Shown here piece after piece: positions 35,752-43,763 of a stretch of DNA of 64,000 nt. Made by a program: the position numbers and the translations under genes. Within the stretch, counting starts at the first letter, position 1. Every line of letters starts with the position of its first letter. The notes under the pieces are model-generated. The model was given only the letters and a program-made list of their open reading frames with translations, did not search any database and was not told where the DNA came from. Origin of the DNA: M1-B18 sp048264125 (GTDB taxonomy: Bacteria > Bacillota > Clostridia > Peptostreptococcales > Natronincolaceae); the NCBI GenBank assembly GCA_048264125.1, contig JBLXDM010000002.1, forward strand, positions 434,001 through 498,000, read 5' to 3'.

Positions 35752-36978
35752 TTATTCTTGATGCTCAATATGGTAACCTGATAGCTTGCATATCATTGTA
35801 AAGGCCTCTGCCCTCGTAATATAATCTGACGGCTTAAAAGTATTGTCGGGATAGCCTAAGATGATCTCATGTTGAACCCCTACCTCTACATACTCCAACG
35901 CCCATTCAGAGATTTCTTCTCTGTCAAGGAAGCTTAGGCTCTGCTCCTCCTCGAGCTTCAGCTCAAAGGCTCTCATTAGTGCAGTTGCCATTTCCTCTCT
36001 CGTTATCAGATTGTCTGGCCTGAATACCTTACCGATAAACATTGGATAACCTTTAAATATACCTGACTGAGTTGAGGCAATAACAGAACCCCTTGCCCAG
36101 CCTGGAATCGGATCAAGATAACCTGTTAATAGTGGGCTCTTTTCCTCTAAATCTAAAGCTCTGGCAATTATTGCAGCTGTTTCCGCACGTGTTATAGTTC
36201 TCTCTGGCTGTATTGAGCCATCTGGATAGCCTTGAACTATCCCTTCCTCCATAAGGATAACAATGCAATCGTGAGCCCAGTGTTGTCCTAGAGGTATTTC
36301 AATGTCTTCAATCTCTTCATATATTTCTTCCGTATCATCATAATCGTCATCGTCATCGTCGTCATCCTGAACTGGTACTGGGTTTTCCTGCAGATTTACA
36401 ATAAAATCTACGGTGGCTTTAAGCCCCTGCAGCTGATTTCCAGCTTCTTCACTCATTGTAACAGTATACCTTAAATCAACAGTATCATTTCTGCTGACAT
36501 TAAACTGCTTGCCTTCTGGAAGATGATGTCCTTCAAAATTTACATTTCCAGCCTGATACAGCATGTCATAGAAGTTTCCTGTATAAATATCCTCTGCAAA
36601 TAACATCAGATATCCCCGAGATATTGTAAGCTCCATATTCTCTGCATATTGCCGATACAAATCCGGGTCCACAACAGGTACATATGCATTATCAACATAT
36701 GCTTCCAACTTCATAGTGAGAGCTAGATTAGTTACCTTAATCCTATTGGAATAATTGTTTCTTAGCCTGAGAATCCCCGTTTGTTGACTGCCGGGTCCCC
36801 AGATGCCATCATTAAACATCGGATCTCCAACTGCTCCTGTGCCCATTGCTTCTACCTCTATATAAGTAGGATTATTGCTTCCGAAGGATATTACTGTTCC
36901 ATAATTAAATAGAATGGTAAAAATTATGGCAAGCACAACCAAAATACTGGTTCCCCTGAAGTGTTTTTTCATTTTCAA
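35752..36978 (-). CDS. TasA-cluster surface protein with three SLH domains
   Basis: 408 aa: signal peptide (about 1-32), an extracellular beta-sandwich-like domain (about 38-195; GSQQTGILRLRNNYSNRIKVTNLALTMKLEAYV resembles the donor regions of TasA-like proteins), an Asp/Glu linker with eight consecutive Asp (about 203-228), and three S-layer homology domains (HWAHDCIVILMEEGIVQGYPDGS, GWARGSVIASTQSGIFKGYP, EWALEYVEVGVQHEIILGYPDNTFKPSDYITRAEAFTMI). SLH domains bind pyruvylated wall polymers. It has no AWFTS motif, so it may use ordinary signal peptidase. Likely the wall anchor of the cluster. Confidence 0.85.
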   Translation of the reverse strand: MKMKKHFRGTSILVVLAIIFTILFNYGTVISFGSNNPTYIEVEAMGTGAVGDPMFNDGIWGPGSQQTGILRLRNNYSNRIKVTNLALTMKLEAYVDNAYVPVVDPDLYRQYAENMELTISRGYLMLFAEDIYTGNFYDMLYQAGNVNFEGHHLPEGKQFNVSRNDTVDLRYTVTMSEEAGNQLQGLKATVDFIVNLQENPVPVQDDDDDDDDYDDTEEIYEEIEDIEIPLGQHWAHDCIVILMEEGIVQGYPDGSIQPERTITRAETAAIIARALDLEEKSPLLTGYLDPIPGWARGSVIASTQSGIFKGYPMFIGKVFRPDNLITREEMATALMRAFELKLEEEQSLSFLDREEISEWALEYVEVGVQHEIILGYPDNTFKPSDYITRAEAFTMICKLSGYHIEHQE

Positions 36979-37057
36979 CCTCCTTTATTTATAAAATTCA
37001 AAAAAAGTAAGATAGCTACGTGTTTTTAAATTTTATAAATATTGATCATGCATTATT

Positions 37058-37094
37058 AATGGAAAGAAAGAGAGGATATCTCTTCCTTTCCATT
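37058..37094 (-). other. Long hairpin between second TasA-like gene and SLH gene
   Basis: AATGGAAAG.AAGAGA pairs with TCTCTT.CTTTCCATT across a short loop. On the minus strand no U-run follows, so it is more likely an RNA processing or stabilising hairpin than a full terminator. Confidence 0.5.
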
Positions 37095-37116
37095 AAAACA
37101 TCTACTATGCCTTCAA

Positions 37117-37914
37117 TTATTTTATTTGACCGAAGGTATGTGTAAAGTTAAAATCAAGGCTTTGTCCTTGAAGAATATTTTGATTATCACTGCTGGCCAT
37201 TCTTGCATAGTATACAATCGCCATTGATTCACCTGGTTGAAGGGTAGGCATAGTTGCAGGTGTTGTATAACCATTTATATAATTGCTTAGTTTTTGTTCT
37301 CCATGAATGATGTGATCAGTCCCACCGCCACCAAAACGGACTGATAATGGATCTAATTTTGCATGAAATATTTCATCCATTCGATTAGCAATAAACTCAT
37401 CTGTTTCATAAGCAAGCTCACCCTTTAGCTCTAAGTCAAACTGCTCCTGGGCTTCTTTTAATGCACTTATAAACACATTAATATTAACATAATCATGATT
37501 ATTTCTTACAGCAGAGGTAGTCCAACGTGTTTGAACTCTCATATCATTCAGGAACTTAGACTTTATGAGCTGCCCTTCTTCTCCTGAAAATTCATTTTCA
37601 TTCACCAGTTGAGCCTGTAAGTGCTCTAATCTTGTAGGCAGATTGCCTGTATTTGTTACCAATAGCATCCTTGTTGCTCCCTTACCCGGTTCCCAGTAGC
37701 CTGTCCCCTGCATTCCTTCTTCGTTGCTTTCCGTATAAAACATTGGTCCTGTAATAGGTATGTCATTTCTAATATTATCTACTCTTAATATCCCCGCTTG
37801 AAATGTATTATTTGAACTTGTAGCCTGACTTGTAAACCATGCCATTGTGCCTGCTCCTGCTGCAGCAAACAATAGAGTAACAGACAGTATAGCTCCTACT
37901 AGCTTTTTATTCAT
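37117..37914 (-). CDS. TasA/camelysin-like fibre protein (second copy)
   Basis: 265 aa with a SipW-type signal: MNKKLVGAILSVTLLFAAAGAG then TMAWFTSQATSSNNTFQAGIL. The remainder is one beta-sandwich domain as in TasA/CalY (peptidase M73 camelysin family): WEPGKGATRMLLVTNTGNLPTRLEHLQAQL near 70-100 and QPGESMAIVYYARMASSDNQNILQGQSLDFNFTHTFGQ at the end. TasA-type proteins form biofilm fibres. No protease motif was identified. AAGGAAGG precedes the ATG. It is about 100 bp downstream of the first copy. Confidence 0.85.
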   Translation of the reverse strand: MNKKLVGAILSVTLLFAAAGAGTMAWFTSQATSSNNTFQAGILRVDNIRNDIPITGPMFYTESNEEGMQGTGYWEPGKGATRMLLVTNTGNLPTRLEHLQAQLVNENEFSGEEGQLIKSKFLNDMRVQTRWTTSAVRNNHDYVNINVFISALKEAQEQFDLELKGELAYETDEFIANRMDEIFHAKLDPLSVRFGGGGTDHIIHGEQKLSNYINGYTTPATMPTLQPGESMAIVYYARMASSDNQNILQGQSLDFNFTHTFGQIK

Positions 37915-38014
37915 ATTTTTACCTTCCTTCAGTAATATTTTAAATACACGATTATAGAATTAATTGTAGATTAAGAAAGGGTTAGCTTATTTATTACTCT
38001 ACCTTCAATCTATA

Positions 38015-38773
38015 TTAGTTTTGCTTGGCAATTTGAGCATTTAACCAATTAGTATGATTTGCAGCTGTTCCACTAATATAGTTCACTTGATCAAATAATG
38101 CATTAAGTGCATTAGCGTTTAGTTGTGTTGCATTTACTTGATACTCTATTTTCATGGTTCTACCCTGATAGTCATTATTAGCCAAAGGAGCAAAGCCTAG
38201 TTTGAAAGATAATCTGTAGCTGTAATCTTCTTTTAAAGCTCCCATTTGAACGCCGGCGCCGACACCCATCGCATTATCATTTAAGAAGTTCTTAAGTGTT
38301 ATCACCCCTAATGTCGAATCAACAAGACCATCATAATGTCCTCCATACGTTCCAGAACCTCTTCCATTTACTATGAACTTATCGGTTGGCTCCCATTGTG
38401 AATGTTCATCAGGTTTTAAAAATTCCATTTGCATCTCTTCGATATAAATAGCCTCAGTTAATGATCTCGTCTCATCATTTAACACAAAAGTATCGTCTGA
38501 CACTATAAATTTACCGAACCATGCAAGATCCAAAGAACCATCATTTATAATATCTATTGTGATAAGTCTTGTTATATCTGAAGGCTTAAGTTTATTTACT
38601 TCATCATTCAAATTAAATGCTTCCAGTCCCCCTTGATCAAGCCTCAATGTTCCAGTAGTAAAGGTATTATCTGAGCTAGTTGCCTGACTTGTAAACCAAG
38701 CATATGACCCTAGGCCTAAACTAAAGGCTAAAACACCAATCAATAATACACTAATAATAATTTTCTTGTTCAT
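38015..38773 (-). CDS. TasA/camelysin-like fibre protein (first copy)
   Basis: 252 aa from ATG 38773, with GAGGAGGAAA 6 nt upstream; the frame is open 12 codons further but without a ribosome site. It opens MNKKIIISVLLIGVLAFSLGLG and SYAWFTSQATSSDNTFTTGTL, sharing an identical AWFTSQATSS with the second copy. A beta-sandwich follows (DITRLITIDIINDGSLDLAWFGKFIV ... YSYRLSFKLGFAPLANNDYQGRTMKIEYQVNATQL). First structural gene after sipW, with a Spo0A-box-like site upstream. Confidence 0.85.
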   Translation of the reverse strand: MNKKIIISVLLIGVLAFSLGLGSYAWFTSQATSSDNTFTTGTLRLDQGGLEAFNLNDEVNKLKPSDITRLITIDIINDGSLDLAWFGKFIVSDDTFVLNDETRSLTEAIYIEEMQMEFLKPDEHSQWEPTDKFIVNGRGSGTYGGHYDGLVDSTLGVITLKNFLNDNAMGVGAGVQMGALKEDYSYRLSFKLGFAPLANNDYQGRTMKIEYQVNATQLNANALNALFDQVNYISGTAANHTNWLNAQIAKQN

Positions 38774-38858
38774 TCTATTTCCTCCTCGATTTTTTTTGTT
38801 ATTAACCATGATTTATGGTATAATAACTGTAACAATATTTTTAAAGCAGCTTGCTTTG

Positions 38859-38892
38859 GTGGGTTATCTTTGCAGAGATATCCCACTTTTTT
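38859..38892 (+). terminator. Plus-strand terminator-like hairpin between sipW and first TasA-like gene
   Basis: GTGGGTTATCT (38859-38869) pairs with AGATATCCCAC (38876-38886), followed by six Ts on the plus strand. No plus-strand gene lies before it, so it would stop an antisense RNA or simply form a hairpin in the sense transcript. Confidence 0.5.
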
Positions 38893-39004
38893 GTTGAATT
38901 TGTCGAACAAATCTTCTTTTAACCACCCCTCTGCTGTATTTTTTAATCCTGTCGCGAATATAATTTTATTCGTTGCTCTATGGTTATATACTATTGAACA
39001 GGAT

Positions 39005-39559
39005 TTATACGCCTTGCTTTTTATCCGGTTCAAATAATAACTTTTTTATTTCACCGCCTAATAATAATAAAACAGGCAATATTATCAGTGCTATAAAGCC
39101 TATAGGACTTCTGGTGAAATTAGCTATGTATCCGCCCTTTGGTATTTTAAACACATACGCTCCAACAATATTTGCACTTTCCACCAGCTGCTGATCCTCA
39201 ACATTGTTGGCATCACCTTGGGTCTGGAATCTATAAATACCATTTTCCTGAAGGGTATTTATTACCCTATGGGTTACAAGCGTATTATTGTCGACTTGAT
39301 AGGTTATCACATCTCCAATGACAATATTTTCCGAAGCTACTTTCTTAGTTACAATCATATCCCCCGGTTCAAGCATTGGCCTCATGCTGCCGCTTAGAAC
39401 CGACATTGGGGTATAGCCCATAACCGATGGTAGATGATTCGGATTTCTTCTTGTTTGAAGCATAGAATAGCCGTTTAATAAAACCAATATAAGTAAAAAT
39501 AATATTGCAATATTTCCTATCCACTTTAAGGCTTCTTTGTATCTCTTCTCCCTTTTCAT
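39005..39559 (-). CDS. sipW: SipW-type (ER-like) signal peptidase I
   Basis: 184 aa with an N-terminal membrane helix (about 13-32), catalytic Ser in SVLSGSMRPMLEPGDMIV (about 56), His in LVTHRVI (about 96, in place of the Lys of ordinary bacterial enzymes), and Asp region TQGDANNVED, followed by a second helix (about 152-172). These are S26B/SipW features. SipW cleaves TasA-like proteins. ATG start after AGGAGGGGC. It is the first gene of the cluster; the upstream 700 bp contain a structured leader with a terminator. Confidence 0.95.
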   Translation of the reverse strand: MKREKRYKEALKWIGNIAILFLLILVLLNGYSMLQTRRNPNHLPSVMGYTPMSVLSGSMRPMLEPGDMIVTKKVASENIVIGDVITYQVDNNTLVTHRVINTLQENGIYRFQTQGDANNVEDQQLVESANIVGAYVFKIPKGGYIANFTRSPIGFIALIILPVLLLLGGEIKKLLFEPDKKQGV

Positions 39560-40271
39560 TTGCCCCTCCTAATTTTAGTATTGTGCAATTTGATTAATTT
39601 ACTCTTTTCCCCTAATTATATATGTATTGTAACTTTGATGACATGCCGTTATTTCAGAAAATTCGTTGAATTTATTAGAGAAAAAAAATAGACCTATTCT
39701 TTGAAAAGACTAGGTCGGTTGCACCACTCACTCCGCATACTCTAGGCGCCCATTTTTCAGAGTATACATCTACATGCCCTTTTTTATTAATTTTGCGATG
39801 TTACATACATATAGGACCCTTGTCCTATGTATAAGTTAATTGTAACCAATTTCCCATGTAAATATTTGTTATTTTTTCGTGTCGATATTATGATTATTTC
39901 GATTTTTTATGATTTAATACCTAATTCTTCTTTCTTTTTCTGGAAATTGTTTACAAAATGCTTTTATATGAAAAATGAAAATTCTCTGTATATATCCATT
40001 TTTCAATGTTCCCCAAAATGGGCTCTGTCGAAAATCATATTTTTTTCATTGAACTGATATATACAATTTTTTCTCTTATTAGTCCGACCTTTACATATTG
40101 TATGTCTTTTCCCGGGAAATTTTTCGAAAAATACTGCTCTTGGCTTTGTAGCCAAACTGTAATATTATAATACTGTTACAATCATTCATTCTCTTAGCTA
40201 TGTATGCTATCCTATTTATATACAGGTTTTATTGTAGCTACTATATATTAAATGACAGAGGAGGTAAGTGT
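39560..40271. other. 712-bp regulatory region between sipW and CAP-domain gene
   Basis: A very AT-rich divergent region. It holds the structured leader on the minus strand (39680-39835), a Spo0A-box-like TGTCGAA at 40026-40032, a small hairpin TTGGCTTTGTAGCCAA at 40140-40155, and the AGAGGAGG ribosome site of the CAP gene at about 40257-40264. No gene is supported. Confidence 0.6.
39680..39835 (-). ncRNA. Unclassified structured leader RNA with intrinsic terminator upstream of sipW
   Basis: On the minus strand: a strong hairpin ATACATAGGAC-AAGG-GTCCTATATGTAT (about 39807-39834), a second stem ATACTCT/AGAGTAT (about 39738-39766) with the loop GAAAAATGGGCGCCT, a conserved-looking GCGGAGTGAGTGGTGCAACC, then a terminator stem GACCTA.TCTTT/AAAGA.TAGGTC (39691-39716) with a TATTTTTTTT run. 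sipW starts about 120 nt further on. It does not match the riboswitch classes I can recall. Confidence 0.55.
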
Positions 40272-41567
40272 ATGCTTAAAAAAGGATATTTATCTTTACT
40301 CATGGTCTTAACACTGACTTTTATTCTCTTTGCATCTACCTTCAATTATAGCTATGGCGAAACTGCTTTGATTAAGGTGGTTGTTGATAACACAGACTTG
40401 AAATTCGATGTTTCTCCGATAAATGTCAATGGTAGGGTTTTAGTCCCTTTTCGAGTAATATCCGAGGCCTTAGGGGCTGAAGTAATATGGGACGAGGCTA
40501 CTCAAACGGTAGCTGCCGACAAGGCTGATATAACCATCAAGCTTACTATTGGCAGCAAAATTGCATTAGTCAACAATCGCCCTGTTACCCTGGATGTAGA
40601 GCCTCAAATAGTGGATAGTCGAACACTTGTGCCTATTCGTTTCTTTTCAGAAAGCTTTGGTTCAGATGTCTCTTGGGACAGCAATACACAGACAGTTAAC
40701 ATTTCTTCTAAAAAGGAAGACTTGAAGCTCTCTCTTCAGGGAATAGGTTTAGGCTCCAGCCTTCAGGAGGTTACCAAGGCCTTTGGCAGCCCAAAGCGGA
40801 TAGATGACAGCGAATATGACTTTAAGTGGTATATTTTTCATCAGGAGTATAAGGATTATACTCAAATAGGGATTAAGAATGATAGAGTTGTTGCCATATA
40901 TAGTAATAATGGCCTTTGGGATAGTACTTATTTAAACATAGGTGCTGAAGAGAATATAGTTACAGGTCTTCTACCCTCACCAATAGATAGGATTCAAAAG
41001 GGCAGTATCATATACCTATTGTCCAAAAATGATGGCTATAAAGTCTTTCCTATGGAAAACAGCTATCTGACGGTATTTTTTGATATTCACAACTCAAATA
41101 GGATTACGGCAATTATGATTGTAGACAAAAATACCGAGGAGGCGTATCAGCCCAATAAATCCTACCCCTCCGCATTACGAAGAGTCTATGAGCTTCAGGC
41201 TTTTGATTTAGCCAATGCTATAAGGGTCAGAGAGGGATTGTCAGCCTTGACCTGGAGCGACAATGCCGCCTCAGCAGCCCTGAAGCACAGTACCGATATG
41301 GCCACCAACTCCTATTTCGACCATACCAACCAAAAGGGAGAAAGTCCCTTTGACCGTATGAAAAAGGAAGGCATAAACTATGCAACAGCCGGGGAAAATC
41401 TGGCTGCCGGTCAACAAAATGCGATTTATGCCCACGAGGGTTGGATGCATTCCTTAGGACATAGGGAAATTCTTCTGGATGCTGATTTTAAACGGATGGG
41501 AGTAGGCGTTGCCTTTGGAGGACCCTACAAAATATATTATACCCAGAACTATTTTACTGCAAGATAA
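40272..41567 (+). CDS. Secreted protein with copper-amine-oxidase-like N-domain and CAP domain
   Basis: 431 aa from ATG 40272 after GAGGAGGTAAG. It has a signal peptide (LSLLMVLTLTFILFASTFNYSYG), a stalk domain of the amine-oxidase N-terminal type (about 30-140: INVNGRVLVPFRVISEALGAEVIWDEATQTV and DSRTLVPIRFFSESFGSDVSWDSNTQTVNIS), a CAP-associated region (about 150-285), and a C-terminal CAP/SCP domain (about 300-431) with LKHSTDMATNSYFDH, SPFDRM and AGENLAAG. YkwD-like CAP proteins are common in sporulating Clostridia. Exact role unknown. Confidence 0.9.
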   Translation: MLKKGYLSLLMVLTLTFILFASTFNYSYGETALIKVVVDNTDLKFDVSPINVNGRVLVPFRVISEALGAEVIWDEATQTVAADKADITIKLTIGSKIALVNNRPVTLDVEPQIVDSRTLVPIRFFSESFGSDVSWDSNTQTVNISSKKEDLKLSLQGIGLGSSLQEVTKAFGSPKRIDDSEYDFKWYIFHQEYKDYTQIGIKNDRVVAIYSNNGLWDSTYLNIGAEENIVTGLLPSPIDRIQKGSIIYLLSKNDGYKVFPMENSYLTVFFDIHNSNRITAIMIVDKNTEEAYQPNKSYPSALRRVYELQAFDLANAIRVREGLSALTWSDNAASAALKHSTDMATNSYFDHTNQKGESPFDRMKKEGINYATAGENLAAGQQNAIYAHEGWMHSLGHREILLDADFKRMGVGVAFGGPYKIYYTQNYFTAR

Positions 41568-41603
41568 GATACATGCTGTTGCCCATGCTGGAGGCATTTA
41601 AAA

Positions 41604-41643
41604 GGAGCTGTCGCAATAATAAATAGACGACAGCTCCTTTTTA
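41604..41643 (+). terminator. Intrinsic terminator after CAP gene
   Basis: Ten-bp perfect stem GGAGCTGTCG/CGACAGCTCC followed by TTTTTATG. Confidence 0.9.
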
Positions 41644-41684
41644 TGAAAAAAGATGGTAAATTGTATGACTAAACGCATTAAATA

Positions 41685-42803
41685 CTACTCAAAATCTACT
41701 ATGTACACCCCTTCGTTTTTAGGTTCAATCAAATCCAGCATTTCATCAGAAGGTATAAGCTTAATGATGGGCTTATATAGGTATTGCTTTGGAAGAAAGA
41801 CGATATCTCCCCTTCTGCCGTCATTTAATCTCACCCGCTGACCAATGAAGCAATTTCCAATCCTTCTTAGAAAAATATACAATATTTTCGTATCCAGCTT
41901 ATCTATGTATTCTGTTTCTAAAATTCTGATGGCTTCGAAGGGTGTCTTCTTTTCACGATATGGCCTGCCGGAGGTCAAAGCATTATATATATCTGCTATT
42001 GCTACGATTCTGGAAAAAAGCGGAATTTTATCTCTCTTAAAGCCCATAGGATAACCGCTGCCATCCATTCTTTCATGATGGAGTAAAATCGTTTGCTTTA
42101 TCTTGTTATCAATATTTTCAAAGTCCTTTACCAGCTCATAGCTGTATAAAACGTGCTTTTTACACTCATCCTTTTCATCTGTGGTGAGGGGTCCCTTCTT
42201 ATTCAGCAGCTCTGGGTCCATCTTCATTTTGCCGATATCCAGCAGCATTGCGCTTAGGGTCAGCTTTTCCAGATCTTCAGCCTTAAGTCCCAGCCACTGG
42301 CCTATGGCGTAGCTGATTAGAGTTACGTTGTGGCTGTGGGCATAGGTAATATCATCTAAATCCTTAATCTTTTCAATCAGCTGGAATACATTTACATTTC
42401 CTTTAAAGGCCACCAACGCCTTTTCTATGCTGGAGCTTATATTATCAGTGTTTATTCCCTCTCCTTTAAGAATTGCATCAAATTCATTTTGAAGATTGTC
42501 CTTTATTTGGGCAAAATCCTCTCTAAATTCCGCAATATATTGTAGCCGCTTTAGGGTTTCATCCTCATCGATGTCCAACAAATCAAGGTCTATATCCTCA
42601 AAGCCCATATCTCTTCTAATTCTTACAGCCTCTATTTTATGATCCCTGAGATACTCCTTCATTCTCTCGACTTCTGATATTTTTGTCCCGCCTATAACTA
42701 AGACATTGCCAAACCTATTGATGACATCCTCATCAAATATCATTCCATTCCTTAAATCTTCAATTAATAGCGTCCTTGCCTCTTCCATAGCATAATCGCT
42801 CAT
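41685..42803 (-). CDS. HD-GYP domain protein with altered HD motif
   Basis: The 372-aa protein has an N-terminal region of about 125 aa and an HD-GYP domain (about 145-330). AHSHNVTLISYAIG, the GYP motif LLHHERMDGSGYPMGF (about 246) and RIVAIADIYNALTSGRPYR (about 272) are canonical. The HD motif, normally LLHDIGK, reads MLLDIGK (about 193-199), so the metal-binding His is replaced by Leu. HD-GYP proteins hydrolyse c-di-GMP; activity is uncertain here. Convergent with the CAP gene, and relevant to the c-di-GMP riboswitches at 12 kb. Confidence 0.9.
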   Translation of the reverse strand: MSDYAMEEARTLLIEDLRNGMIFDEDVINRFGNVLVIGGTKISEVERMKEYLRDHKIEAVRIRRDMGFEDIDLDLLDIDEDETLKRLQYIAEFREDFAQIKDNLQNEFDAILKGEGINTDNISSSIEKALVAFKGNVNVFQLIEKIKDLDDITYAHSHNVTLISYAIGQWLGLKAEDLEKLTLSAMLLDIGKMKMDPELLNKKGPLTTDEKDECKKHVLYSYELVKDFENIDNKIKQTILLHHERMDGSGYPMGFKRDKIPLFSRIVAIADIYNALTSGRPYREKKTPFEAIRILETEYIDKLDTKILYIFLRRIGNCFIGQRVRLNDGRRGDIVFLPKQYLYKPIIKLIPSDEMLDLIEPKNEGVYIVDFE

Positions 42804-42926
42804 GAAACATCCTCCCCCTAAAAGGTTATGTATAATTGCATAAATATTCTTACTATCTATATCGGTATATTTGTCGGATTATATAGAGTCTTGGCGAAAT
42901 ATTACATTTAATCAAGCAAATGAAGT

Positions 42927-42954
42927 TAAAAAAAGGACCCGAAGCTCAGGTCCT
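42927..42954 (-). terminator. Intrinsic terminator after tatD
   Basis: AAGGACC..GAGCTTC..GGTCC stem (42934-42954) followed on the minus strand by TTTTTTTAAC. Confidence 0.9.
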
Positions 42955-42980
42955 TAAATTTTTATTGATTTTTTTGTTCA

Positions 42981-43751
42981 TTATTTATTTTTCATAAACA
43001 AAGCAATCGCATTTTCCTTTGTTTTGTTGGCAACCTCTTCATAGGAAATACCCTTTGCTGCTGCAATAGCCTCCGCCACCAGAGCCACATAGGCCGGTTG
43101 GTTTGTCTTTCCCCTGTGGGGAACCGGTGCAAGATAAGGGCTATCGGTTTCTATCAATAGCCAGTCTAATGGTATTTCTTTAGCTACCTCATGGGTTTTC
43201 TTCGCATTTTTAAAGGTTAAGGGACCTGCTAGGGAAATATATATGCCCTGTTTAACATACTGCCTTGCCAGCTCAACGCTACCAGAGTAGCAATGCATCA
43301 CACAGCCGTACTCTTCTGCATTGTTGTCCTTAAGCAGGTCATAAACCTCCTGATGCGCATCTCTATCATGGATTATCATCGGCAGCTTCAGCTCCTTCGC
43401 CAAAAGAACCTGCCTTTCAAACCAGTATCTCTGCTGTTCTCTGGGGGAATGATCATAATAGTAGTCCAGACCTATTTCTCCAATAGCTAAAACCTTAGGT
43501 CCTTGGGCCAGCTTGCGAAGCTGATTTATGGTTTCCTCCGCCATATCCTTTACATCATGGGGATGCACCCCTACAGCAGCGTATATCATTTCATACTTAT
43601 CCGCCAGCGCCACAGCCCTTATTGAGGTTGCTAAATCAGCTCCTGGATTTAATATAAGGTCTACACCATTTGCCCTCGCTTCTTCTAAGATTTGATCTCT
43701 ATCGGCATCAAATCTGCCATCATCTAAATGTGCATGACTATCGAATAACAT
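42981..43751 (-). CDS. tatD: TatD-family metal-dependent deoxyribonuclease
   Basis: 256 aa with the TIM-barrel metal motifs LFDSHAHLDDGRFD (residues 2-15), AIGEIGLDYYYD (about 90), MIIHDRDAH (about 125), CVMHCYSG (about 153) and IETDSPYLAP (about 203). TatD proteins act as 3'-5' exonucleases on damaged DNA. It lies 12 bp after metG and continues the metG-tatD order known in B. subtilis. Confidence 0.97.
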   Translation of the reverse strand: MLFDSHAHLDDGRFDADRDQILEEARANGVDLILNPGADLATSIRAVALADKYEMIYAAVGVHPHDVKDMAEETINQLRKLAQGPKVLAIGEIGLDYYYDHSPREQQRYWFERQVLLAKELKLPMIIHDRDAHQEVYDLLKDNNAEEYGCVMHCYSGSVELARQYVKQGIYISLAGPLTFKNAKKTHEVAKEIPLDWLLIETDSPYLAPVPHRGKTNQPAYVALVAEAIAAAKGISYEEVANKTKENAIALFMKNK

Positions 43752-43763
43752 TTCCTTTGCCTC

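Noticed and set aside
38770..39033. 87-codon minus-strand frame between sipW and the first TasA-like gene
   Set aside because: It overlaps the 3' end of sipW, has no convincing ribosome site, spans the hairpin and Spo0A-box-like palindrome, and its translation is not recognisable.
39715..39745. GAGTGGTGCAACCGACC block as a T-box sequence
   Set aside because: It has two extra bases relative to the GGGTGGNACC core, there is no Stem I or AGUA bulge upstream, and the downstream gene is not an amino-acid or aminoacyl-tRNA gene.
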